From assembly GCA_905160935.1 (NCBI GenBank), contig CAJHZI010000678.1:1908501-1972500 (forward strand): a stretch of 64,000 nt of DNA. Direction: 5' to 3'. Every line of letters starts with the position of its first letter. Position 1 is the first letter of the stretch. The position numbers and the translations under genes are program-made. This document shows positions 23,323-35,700 of this stretch, piece by piece. The notes below the pieces were generated by a model. That model searched no databases and was not told where the DNA came from. It was given only the letters and a program-made list of their open reading frames with translations. The DNA is from Enchytraeus crypticus. Its lineage: Eukaryota; Annelida; Clitellata; Enchytraeida; Enchytraeidae.

Positions 23323-24714
23323 GATTGAATTAGTATAAATAGGTTACATAATTTTCTTACATTAAATATCGCTGTTCATTCTAAGTGATAAAGAAACATA
23401 ACATTCGTTCAATATATATATAAAAGTAGAATTTTTTAATTTATTAGGTTCAGTTCAGTGCTGCAGTATAGAAAAGTTTTCACAGTTTAACGAAGAATTT
23501 ATTTTTCATACAAAAACACATATTTCAGAGAAATGATAAATGAGAGATGAGAAATGATGATTTGTTCATTAAGCTATTTATCATTCTTAATGCTACAATT
23601 TTACACCTTTGGAAGTTTAGTAAATTACTTACTTATCTATCTGTCTATCTCGACATTTACCCTCAGATCAATTCGCCCATAAATAGAACCCATGGGACAT
23701 TAATCTGGATGGGACCACAGAATTGGATTTTAAATAATTTGATGTCATATGCTGCTTCACAAAATGAGCAATTCAGACTTAGCTAATGTTTATATCTCTT
23801 CAAACCACTGGACTGAGCGTGGCTTTTGTATTTTCTGGATTTTTGAAGTAGTACTGCATTTTTTATTGTTGGGCTCATCAGTTTAGCTCTGTCATAAGTC
23901 ATCAATATTATAATGGATATATGACCAACTTTCCAGTGAATTCTTTATTTCTACCAATTAACTTCCGTCATACTCCATAATCCATCCCTCAGCTGACCAG
24001 TTCACATAAAAACATTTATAGTGCAAAAACTAAACATGCTTTAATGTCAATGTAAAGCATGACTGAATATTAAAAATAAACACATGAATGAATACATTGA
24101 CATGAATAAAACATAGCCTAAAGTATGTAAAGTACAAATTGATCAGTGGAAATCGTTGAATACAGGAATAAAACTGACTTCAAAGCTCAGTTCTGTCATG
24201 AACTATAGCCGTCAATTCCATTGCTGGTATTAATATAATATAAATGTGTTTTAGCTATGCTTAACTTTGTAAATTACGAAAAATTATATAAAGGGCTCGC
24301 TCGACAAAGAGCTTTTAAGCTAAAATGATTACCCCAAAAGCTAGATGAAAACGTATAATATTCATTTCTTTATTCGTCAAAAACCGACAGGATCAAAATA
24401 TAATAAGGTAAAGCTATAATGTAAACATATAGCTATAAGTAAAAGAATACATTTTATAGAAAATAAAATATTCTCTGTTAATTTAAATAATAATTTATTT
24501 TGCTTTACAATTAATTTTATAATTTGTACACAAACTTGAATTTTCCGCATATAAACAACTTCCAATTTATTCTTTTAGACTTTTAACTTCACACGATTTT
24601 TTTTTTTTTTTTCAACAATAACAACTACCACAAGTAAACAGCGCGTAATTTAACTTTAACTTAACCTCAACTTGTATATAAATTATAATAATTATACAGT
24701 GTAATATTTAAATG

Positions 24715-24875
24715 TTCAAAGCCCTCGTGAATTCGATTCTCGGCCGCGCTGATAGAAGAGTAAAATCTCGTACTTTCACTGTAGAACTGCACAACACACG
24801 GAAAAGGGATTAAATTGCTTAACGGTTTAAACAAGTGGCATTAAAAGTGATAGCTGTCAACATGATTGATCTTTA
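24715..24875 (+). mobile_element. SINE-B copy 2, 5' truncated
   Basis: It starts within the B-box region (GCCCTCGTGAATTCGATTCT) and continues to AACATGATTGATC. It is diverged. Confidence 0.7.
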
Positions 24876-24967
24876 TACTGAAACGCTTGTTATTTTTATT
24901 ATTACTTAATAATTTAAAGCGTAAATTTCAGATTATGTGAGAGCCGATGAAGTATATATGACTATAT

Positions 24968-25217
24968 ATGAATGTTTCTATAGCGCAATGGTTAAGGGTG
25001 TAGATAACGTCATGAAGTTGTAAATGATAGACACTGAAGTGAATTGAACTCTCGTGGGTTCGAATCCCAGCCGCGCTGATCTGAGAGTAAAATCTCGGAC
25101 ATTCACTGGACTGGTTACACGGAAAATGGTCTGAATTGCCTAACGGTTTAAACATGTGGTATTCTAAAGTGATAGATATCAGCACAGTTGATCATTTCAC
25201 TATAATGCGGGTTTACT
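24968..25217 (+). mobile_element. SINE-B copy 3, full length
   Basis: A-box-like TAGCGCAATGG, B-box GGTTCGAATCC, CCGCGCTGATCTGAGAGTAA, and the terminal TTGATCATTTCACTATAATG. Confidence 0.85.
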
Positions 25218-25784
25218 TTACTTACTTTTTATTCATCGAAATTTATGTTGTGAAGCTGGAAGATCGGCAAGCTAGCTGTGAATAGGCTTTGGTAGCGTTA
25301 CTAGTTAAATTCTCATAAATTCTTTTTACTTTCTGTATTTTTTATAACACTATAGCGATTTCAACTAACATCTAACATTCTTTATATAAGAATTTGATTT
25401 TCGGACTTTCTATTTTCACCGATTTTGGACTCTTTGTGTTCGTTGTCTTGGCTTTAGCTCAATAATGTTAAGCATTGTCGTTGACTGTAATAGCTGAGTA
25501 GCACTCTAATGATGATTAGTTATTGTACTATACAGTATCATTATTATACATGAAAGCTTTTCTCTTTGACTTTTCCTATCCACCAAACGTCCACGAACTC
25601 AGACCAACACGTAAACCTCCATTCCGCTAGTACCCTTCCTTGGACTGACTACTCGGATTTTGGCCCGCACCGTTTATGGACCCCTCACTCTGCTCATCGG
25701 CTTTGATTTGGTTCCACAGTGATCAATGTTGTCATGGACAACAGTAGCACTCTAATCGTATTGTTGTTGTTGTTATTATACTTT

Positions 25785-25901
25785 GGACTGATTATCTGGA
25801 TTTTGGAATTTGCACCGTTTTGGACCATCTACTTGCTCGCCGGCTTGATTTTGTCTCAATAGTGCTCGATGTTGTCATTGATGACAGTAGCACTCTAACT
25901 G

Positions 25902-25968
<67 letters not shown>
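25785..25968 (+). mobile_element. Family-C retroposon with TTA tail
   Basis: TTTGGACTGATTATCTGGAT, CTCGCCGGCTTGATTTTGTC, GATGTTGTCATTGATGACAG, GCACTCTAACTG, then about 20 TTA repeats. The same core recurs at 28568-28660, 28932-29065, 30008-30066, 37255-37430 and, reversed, 44045-44190 and 49690-49745. I could not assign it to a known class. Confidence 0.75.
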
Positions 25969-25970
<2 letters not shown>

Positions 25971-26639
25971 CTGTTGTTGTTGTTGGCCGCTTTGCTGAAC
26001 GCATTATCTTTAACAGAAGCCCAAAAATTAAAAGCATGCTTGATGAGCGATATTGAGTGTTTGTACTGCTCTTTGTTTACAGTTTGTTCCATGATTTTGG
26101 ATAATGTTTTATTATGTTCTTATGCATGTTCTACTCAGTGATCGTTCTTGAAAATGTACCCAATGTTGAACCCTATCGTAATATTACTTTTTAACACAGT
26201 TCAATGACTTGTCTTTTTAGTTTTAATCTTTGCGAAAGCGACATCGGAATAGCAGATTGTGTGTATTGCCGAATTTTAATCTCCTTAAGGCTTTTAACTC
26301 TCTAGCCGGTTAACAACAACTATAATAATAATAGTTAGAGCGATACTGTGGTGCAGGACTTTTTCAACCACTAGGAGAGAATACTATTCCGACGAGCAAA
26401 AAACAATGGGTCCAAAACGGTGCAAATTTGTCATATATACATAGTTTGCATATATAGATATTTACAAATTGACAGATTTATATTCCCATTTCTTCGTATG
26501 CTATGGTACGACTTGTGTTTTCATAATTTGCAGAAGTCGTTAAAGAACAGAATCTGTGTATTCCAAGCATACAAGAGCATTAAGCATTAAGAGCATTAGT
26601 TTATACTACAATTCATCCCGGTGGTTTTTGGAAAATTCA

Positions 26640-29600
26640 ATGGATCGGACACTGGAGTTAAATGGAGGCCTGGAAAAGGATCATATGGATTCAGGAAGAG
26701 ACATTTTGGAGCATGTCGATGATGATGATGTCATCACACCAAAATACACTGGAGAGAATCTTGTATCCAGCTGTTCCAGCACGAATCAGAGAACGAGGAA
26801 TGAGAATTCTGCAGCGAACGCTAATATGATAAGTGATGGAATAGATACAGCACTGATTGAAAATAATGTCGTAATTAGTGCCACTGATACTGCTAGGGAC
26901 ATGTCAAGGTCTTTAACAAATGCAACTGTGGATAATGTAGTCAGTGGGATACTAGATAATTCTGTCGACAGTGTGACCATTACTGATTCAGATACTGTGA
27001 CAGATTGTATAACTAATAATATATCCAGTGGCGTCTCGTATTCTACTCCACAGGGCTCTAAAGATCCTACGATACTGAAGGTGGCACACGAGAATGCCGA
27101 AAGTGTGAGAGTTAGTGGCAATGATTGTGCAATGGATGGAATGGTTAGTGTAGCAGAAATTACGATGGACGAAAGCTTGAGCACGTGTAAGAGTGATTTA
27201 GTAAAGAGCTTGGATGTTACAAGTCATAAGCCAGCAAATGATCCTTCCAATGGATTAGGAGATGATGTCGCTAAAGCTGCTACTGACAGTTTGGATGTTA
27301 AGAACTTTAACAAGCACAGAGGCATTGATGATGACTCAGACAGCGATGATTCATCCGATGACTCATCCAGCGATGACGCCGCTATTGCAGACGACTCAGG
27401 CGGTGGCAGGTATAATGTTATACATCCCAACACTTTAAATTTAAATAGTATAATATAAGTTATAATATAATTGCCATTAGTGGATGCTAATTTTTGTGTT
27501 TTAACCTAACTTTTATTGATCATCTACCACATCTATATCGAGTACATGGAAGCTATAGCCGGTAGCTTTTCGGTAAGTTGCTTGGCTGCAGATCAGCAGA
27601 TGCCAGGTTCAAATCCAGTACATGCCCTGTAACTGACTGGTTTTTGAGACAGGGAACTGATATTAAACTAGTCTTTGGCTTTAAATGTGTGAGATATGTA
27701 GTGATAGATGCAACTGACTTAGTGATATTTAGTGAGAGTTCACTAGTGTTCGTCAAGTACTAGATCTAAGACATATGTTCCTACTCATCATCTGCTTTCT
27801 TGCTCTGTATCGAGCACTTCATTGATCAACACTTCATAATCATCTTTAGCAATTTATTAATAGATAATGTAATATAAAACTATTTAATGTAGCCTTTAAT
27901 TGGAGTTATGTATGGCTTTCCTCAGTTACTTTTGAGTATTAAACTGTTATTTATTATTTAATTACATCATTAAATTTATTATTTAACCAATTAATGCTTT
28001 ATTTTACTCATCTCATTTTACTCATTGGAGTATTTTAGTATTCAGGTATTTTTCTAAAATTTAGACCTTTCTCTCTCAGTGTACTGCCTACTGACAAGTC
28101 CATGGAATATAATGCCTCCACGTTTCTATATCTTCTGTTTTCTTCATGTCTACATATAACTGTAACATTAAATCATATTGCAATATACATTCTTGTTGGT
28201 ATATACCATTTTCTTGAGGGATTCTGCTTATGACGAGGTGGGCCCCTATGCCTTCCTCAGCTTCGACTAACGTGTACTGGGCAGGGGTGTCATTCTCTGA
28301 GAAAACTATCCTGTTTATCCAAATTAAGACCTATATATATGTATGTTTTCTAAATCTCTAAGACGTAAACCATTCTATGTTTTCAGTGATTCAGACGATG
28401 GTAAATTCATCACCAGTAAGCAAAAAGAAAAACAAGAATTAGAGAAGAAGCACGGACCTTTAACTAATGGAGAACTAACGCTAGATGTGAGTTAATTGCA
28501 TGATGATAATTAAGTTGTTTTAACATTACAATATTAAACCTAATAGTATTTATAATATCTCAACTGTTCTGCACCGTTTTTGGACCTTCTTTATGCTCGC
28601 CGGCTTGATTTTGTCTCAATAGTGCCTGATGTTGTCATTGATGACTGTAGCACTCTAGTTATTGTTATGTTATGTTATGTTCTTGACAAAGTTTACTCAT
28701 TTTTCTGAGCCAGTCTTCTCTCTGTCAATCCTTCTAAAACTGAATATCTTTTAATGGTTGATTAAAATCATTCAAAGGCGTCAATTTAAGACAATCTAGC
28801 TAATAAAGAAAATGTTAAATGAAAAACAAAATAATTGATGTTTATTAACATTCCAGAAAATGAGGAAGTATCAAATTCTAATTATTACCATGTTAAACAT
28901 ATACTGAACCGAATGGCATTATTTAAAATAGTTTGATCATACTTTGGACAGGTTTTCTGGATTTTGGATTTTGCCCTATTTATTTAGGCTTCTTGATTGT
29001 CGGCTTGGATTTGGCTCAATAGTGATCGGTGTTGTCACTGATGACTGTAGCACTATAATTGTTTATGTGTTGTTGTCTGTGTGTATTTTTTACATTAGTT
29101 CATTCAAAGAAAGTTTTTAGTGTGATTAGGTTGGATTGGCTGATTAGTTTGTATTGAAATAGATAAAAATAACTGATGAACTAATTATAAATTTATTATA
29201 AATCAATTTGGGTGTGAGAGAATTGGTCAGGTAATTGATTTATTGGCTTGAGTGATTGTTGGTACTTTGTAATTGTTTAGAAACTACCGCCCATAGAGGA
29301 GTTGAAGATAGAAGTGGATGAGACCGTTAGGATGGAGGAAGTGGGGCATATTCATTCTATCATTGGAGCTCTAGGTAGCTATACATTTTATTAAACGTTA
29401 CATTTCATTTCTTCATCTGATTTTGATGTTGGGAATAGTAGGCTCTTTGTTCCAGTGTCATGTATAATTACAGATGGAATTAAGCTGCCTTAAGGTTTAA
29501 GTATTGCTAGGTGCCATTGGTCATGAATGGTCTTACCATTCGTGTAATTTAAACTAGGGCATCTGCTGATAATGAAGTTCAGCGATATATTTGAATATCT

Positions 29601-29670
29601 CCAGCATTTAAACATTTAAGCATTTAATGTCCCTGACATCATCTTTGCATGAGGAAATGGACGTTAAACC

Positions 29671-29717
<47 letters not shown>

Positions 29718-32700
29718 TTATGTGTTCTTTCGCTGGTGTTAATTTATTTTTCTGTTGTTCTAGTGATGGTGCAGGCTGTTAAAGTTAAGGCGGCTCTAAA
29801 TCTGGACACGATCTTGTTTCTTGCTGAGAGAAAAATCCTGGGACAGGTAAGTGTGGGTGTGCTTGTATCATTGCAAGTAAGTGTGCATATGCTTGTATGT
29901 ACAATATTGTAGAATACATTTCTGAAATTACAATGTATCATGTTGTTGAGTTTTCATGTATCATTGCACATTGGTATTACATTGACAACAAATAAAATAA
30001 TATTTTCAATAGTGCTCGATGTTGTCATTGATGACTGTAGTACTCTAATTGTTATTACTATTATTAAAAGTCACGTTCATTTTAGTGACAATGTACAAAT
30101 TGCTATTTCAAGATGATTAAGGATTACTAATATTAAGATTTCTGTTAATGTGTGTGACAATAAGTACGAATGTTTTCATGTTTAGTATGAAGTTGTATAT
30201 ATAGCTGTGATATTCAAATAAAGACAATAAATCATTGTTAAATGTGTTACAGTCCTTTGACATGGATAAATGACAATTCTTCTAATCATTAACAATCAAA
30301 CAAATTTAGATAGATCTATTTTAAAATTATGTAAACAATTAAATACAATATTTATTTGAATAATGAGCACATATTTCTTGTATTCTGTAATTGAAAAATC
30401 ATTCATATACCAGATACTAATAGTGGTTATATTTCTATGCTCTTTTATATTTCTCCCTGACATCATCCATGTATGAGGAAACGGATGTTTAAACGTTTAT
30501 TATTATTAATATAATGTATCTGATTGATAAGGTGTTTGAGACGTGGGGACCTGTTATATCCCCGTTCTATTCGGTGCGGTTCAACAGCACGACAGAGATA
30601 ACTGAACGAGGCATAGAGGTCGGTGCAGCAGTGTTCTATGCACCTGACATGTCCCAGTTCACACACTATGTGTTCATTGAACAACTCAAACAGTTGGTGC
30701 TCCGCTATATGTCTGATCTGCGCTTTACTTTATAATAATGAATATAGACATGTATTGCGCATACATAAAAAGCAGTCTAAGATAATCTCTGTTTTATACT
30801 ATTGAAATTTTCATGTAGGTGTTACTTTTTTGATAATTTTGCTGATACTTTTGCCGATACTTTTTCTGCTCACTGATACGCTTTGCTTGCACTTTATTTT
30901 CTTTTGTCGTTCCTATTATGTCTGTTGATTTATTCTGTGAATAAAGTACATATATACATTATTACACGCATATATCAGTGTCATATATCTAATTATCTAT
31001 TTGTGATGGATGACCAAGCTGAGAGAACGCCTGTCTGTTAAACAGATGGTTATGTGTTTGAATCAGAGCAATCTCTAACAGGATCCTAGTAATGCGAGAT
31101 TGACTGCTATGACTTTAAGATTCAATAGATGGCTTTTAATTAAAGTCTATAGTTTAGTTATTTTGGTAGATTATAGGTTCATTATTTTTGTACTATCGCT
31201 TTCAGTTGTAGATATTATACATTTTTTCGAAACGTATGTCAAGTTTCATTATGTTGTGTTATTTTATGACTTATTGAAGTATTTTGCGATGAAGATTTTT
31301 GTTATGTTGTATTTGATAATACCTTTTGCTATTGTCGTCAATGTGTATTTATATTTGATGTGGGGACTTGCTGTGGGGACGTCTCTGACATAATCCATGG
31401 ATGAGGAAACGGACGTTAAACCTTTATTATTATTCTTGTTATTGTTTGGAAAGAAGGGTCGTTATATTATATTTCTATATCTTATGATATTGTGTTAACG
31501 ATGTGTTTGTGTTGTGCGTAGAATGAAAGGTTCAGATGCCTCGTGGTTGGACAACAATGAGCCGCCTGAGCAGGTCAGTCCAATTGTGTAGAACGTTTTG
31601 AAAAATTTCGTAATATTTTAAAAATATCTCTCATTCTCATTAGTTGCTCTCAGAATATTCAGAATATGCCCTTCAATGCAGTGTAATCTATGTAGCTGGC
31701 TGCTTTTCCCAGACTTTGTTTTCAACTAATTTTATATATAATTTTTGCCAAACGATGTAACATATATGCTAGTAATTACAATAATAATTAAGGTTTAACA
31801 TCCGTTTCCTCTTCCAGGGATGATGTCAGGGATGTCCCCACAGCACACATTGCTACAGATCAATTCACCCAGACCAATCTGCAAAAGAAATGTGCTGAGG
31901 ATAAGTAAGGTCCTAAACGAAAGCCAGTTCGGTGATAAAAAATGGTCAGGGTAGATTGATCTATCATGCTTTAAACAGTTCTTTTAAATAAGATTTATAT
32001 TACGCTGGTATATTGTGATGTTTTGTTTTATTCTGTTATTTCCTACAATGTGTCAAATAGAGAAATTGCTAACTCTAGTCATGATGTTTTTAATTATTTT
32101 GATTGTTTTTAGTATCTCGATTACTCTGATGATGAGAAGGAGCGACAGGCAAAGAGCAAGCGACGTGGGAAGACAACGGAAAACGACCCTGGAGACTTTG
32201 ATAGCTCAGACTCGGACTCCAAGTCAGAAATTCATTCTGGTGTCAAACGAGGCAGAGGAAATGCGAGATCAGGCAGTCGTGGCCGGTGAGTGGTGGATTG
32301 TTAAACTTAGAAAAGTTTCTTTTGCATTGCATTTCAAAACATTCAACCGTTCTCTGCAATTTCTTGTTTCCCTTTCTAAATGCACAGTGTTTGTGCTAAT
32401 TATGCTATAAAGAGAGGAGACGTTAAATTATGCTATATGTTGGGAAATGTATAATATATATAATAATAAATATATTTTTATAATACATAGTGTGCACTGT
32501 CCAGTCAGTGCTACTGTGGCATTTAGCAAATAGGGGAGCTTTATAAATATACTTATTATTGTTATTATTAATATTATTATTTTTTAAATTCCTTGGGCTG
32601 TAAAGGGCCCTGGGCTAAAAAATAAGATCAAAGAGACTTTATTTACTTAAAAGTTTAAAAAAGAAGCGATTAAAATAAATTATTATTATTATTATTGTCT

Positions 32701-35700
32701 CTGTGTGGGTGAGAGGTGGGGTTTGGGTGAGGGAGTTGGGAGGGTAGCTCAGGGTCTGAACGAGCAGAGGATTCGACGGTCGTTGAGGGGGCAGCAGGGC
32801 CGGTAGTTGTTGACGAGCCTGCCCTCGTGGTCATCCCTCTCTTCTGCCTTCTCTCCCTGGCGTGACCGTGAAGCCCCCTGAACGCCTTCAGCTGATCCTC
32901 AGATACTTGTATGGGATCAGTGAAGATGATGAAGCGCACGGACTCGAAGCACGGAGGAGTTGTAAGAGATCCGTTGTACGTCCAGTACCGGCTGCGATCA
33001 GCAGGCAGTAGACTGGCGGGGTCGAAGCCCCCGGGGAGGGGGGCGGTGTCGCCTGCGTGGTCGACCTGGGGCAGAAGGGCGGTGAGGCGGGCCAGGGCCT
33101 CGTGGGGCTGCGGCCCTACCTCCAGGAACACTCCCAGCACGGCCAGGCCCGAGGCCGACTTAGCCGCCTCGGCGAAGCTCGAGTAGAGTTCAGTGTTCCA
33201 GTGTACAATGTGTAGCTCGGTGGGATACTGTTTTCTATTGACTAGATGTTCGGCACCCTCCTTGTTTTCTTTCCCCCAGTGGAAGTGGAATTGCTCCACA
33301 CGATACTTGTGTGGAAGTGGACCTCCCTTCAGGCTTGATCCCTCTCCATCGATGAGCACCTGGACGGAGTGGCTGTTGTTGATGATTTGCCTGGACTGCT
33401 CAGGCATGTAGTGGATCTTATTATTATTATTATTATTTTATTAAAAAAATTATTACCCCGGTGTAAAGAACCTGGGTTTTGATAAAAACGATTTCAGCAA
33501 TACGTGCTGAACCACCGCCCGGCTACTCGAGGTCATCAATCAGCTTAAAAGAATCGTTGAAGCAGACTGCATTAAATCTTTGCAAAGTCATGGAAAGCCT
33601 TTGCCAAAGAAAAGATGTATCTCGTTTATCGCCGGTTTGCTCTGCAACAAGTCTGCCTATGCCATTAATAAAGTCAACTCCTTCGGGATTCATCGTGCCC
33701 ATGGTTTCAATAGCCACCGGAACAACTTCATATCCTAGGGACAGATCACGGTATTTATCCAATTTCCTAGAGGCGGCATGAACAGCAGCTCCACCGGCTG
33801 TGACTGAAGTCGTATTCAGGTAGGAGTTTGCCATAGTGTCAATGACCGTGACGTCCCATACCGCACATTTACCGTTGCACCAGGGCACTAAAGTCATGCC
33901 GTCCGGACGCTTGCCGTCTGATCTGTCTGGATAACCCACTTGGTTCATTAGAGGAAGGGATGCCTGCTCTTGAAAGTGCTCGCCATATTAAATCATTTAA
34001 ATTGTGATGGTGAGACATTCTACCTGAGCTGCGTTTGCAGGAGAGGCCGTGGAGTCCTAAAGCTTCGACTTCCTGACCGCAGGGGCACATATGAGGCTCG
34101 CAAGTTTTCGCCCCTAAACGGAAACTAACGGTTACTCGAATCGCCTCATTATCTAAATAAAGCCTACAAGAAGACACAGGGAGAGCGTGATGCCAGTCGC
34201 TGCTTCTTTTGGTTGATACAGCTAGGAGTCGTGCTCTGTCCACTGCATTGGACTGGGTTGATACAGCTAGGAGTCGTGCTCTGTCCACTGCACTGGACTG
34301 GGTTGATACAGCTAGGAGTCGTGCTCTGTCCACTGCACTGGACTGGGATTCTAACAGACTGTTATTGTTATTATTGTTATTATTATTGTTCTATGTTTTG
34401 TATTACAGAGGTGCTCTTAACAGAAATGAGGAGACGTATAGAGGAGAGCACCTGGGTTATGCTGAACAGAGAGGTATTTAATGTATAATAGTTATTAAAC
34501 GTTTCTAAAATAATCTGTATTTAACACATAACAGAACTGCTCCTATATATCTGAATATTTAGTTTACATTTCTTTATTTCTTACTATTATTACTTACCCA
34601 CTATATTATCTTAGTGCTTGATAACTTTACGGCACAAGTTTTTCATACAAATAATTAATAATAAATGATTAATGAACGGAATGAGCCAAAGCTACTTCAG
34701 TTGTTGTTGCTGCTCTCAAGTGTCAGGATATCAGGATTCGTTACATCAACTCTTCCACCAGCTAGTACACCAGGGTTACATCAACTCTTCCACCAGCTGC
34801 ACACCACAGTGACGTTTTCTAGTAATTATTGATAATTACAACAATGATTGACCGTTTCAGGACGCGGAGGTAAGAACGTTTATATTTGAATATCAACAAT
34901 CATAAAAAGTAATATCAACAATCTACATTTAAAACGCAGATTGTTGATAATAATAACGCTGATGATTGACTGTTTCAGGACGCGGAGGTAAGAACAGGAC
35001 GAATCCATTCTTCAACCAGATCTCTGAGCCCTCCAGTGGAAGGTTCTTTGGTGTGATGAGTGGGTCATCCAGTCAGCCGTACGATGGGTCACATGCTGGG
35101 CCCAGGGGCGAACCTCGTGGTGGATCTAGGTGTCAAAGCAGCGGGTCAACTAGGGGTCAAAATAGAGGGTCAACTAGGGGTCAAATGTGGGGTTCTGGTA
35201 GAGGTGGAAACAGAGAATTTTCCAGCGGCCCAGCCAGTATGTGGGGTCAAAGTAATGGTGGAAGTAGAAATGGATCTACAGACTTGACTGGAAGTGGAGT
35301 CAGAGATTTCACTCAGACTGGACCTGGATGGTCAAGATCTGAAACACCGAGCGCCCAGTCGATGCCTGTCAATCATTCTGTGATTGACGTCTCGAAGCCA
35401 CCTCCTCCCATGTATAATAATCACTCGTTTGCCCCATCATCAGGTCCAAATCAGTCGTCGTTTTTAAATCAGTCTTCTTCGGCTAATTCGTCCATTTTTG
35501 GAGCTCCCCCTTCGTTCGCTCACGTGTCTCGGGGACCCCCACCCCTAAATCAATCATTTTCCGGCCCTCCCCCTTTCTCTCAACCCAACTACGCTCCACC
35601 TGTAAGCCCTTATTCTGGTTTTAACACATCTCTACCACCCCCAAATTATCCCGTTAATCTGCCTTCTCCTTGTTATAATATTCCCCCCACAAATTTTGTG

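Larger units (their letters stand above)
23323..26639. other. Intergenic region between divergent CEP192 and NAF1 starts
   Basis: It holds about 3.3 kb with no supported coding exon. Contents are two SINE-B copies, family-C repeat copies (25420-25905 and reverse 26330-26440) and a TTA microsatellite. No TATA box or other core promoter element could be assigned with confidence. An acceptor-like TTTGCAG at 26527-26533 could end a 5'-UTR intron of NAF1, since the frame before the NAF1 ATG is open to that point. Confidence 0.6.

Noticed and set aside
25055-25085. tRNA-like B-box GGTTCGAATCCC
   Set aside because: It is part of SINE-B, repeated at least eight times in the window.
26786-27184. 132-residue minus ORF within NAF1 exon 1
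   Set aside because: It is the antisense shadow of a supported coding exon, with Ser/Leu/Thr composition expected from that.
30532-30735. NAF1 exon 5 extended to the in-frame stop at 30735
   Set aside because: Ending at 30692 gives the right phase for exon 6 and joins LKQ to MKGSDASW as in human NAF1.
32911-33411. Plus-strand ORFs across the carbonic anhydrase copy
   Set aside because: They are antisense shadows of a GC-rich coding sequence. The minus strand carries the family motifs.
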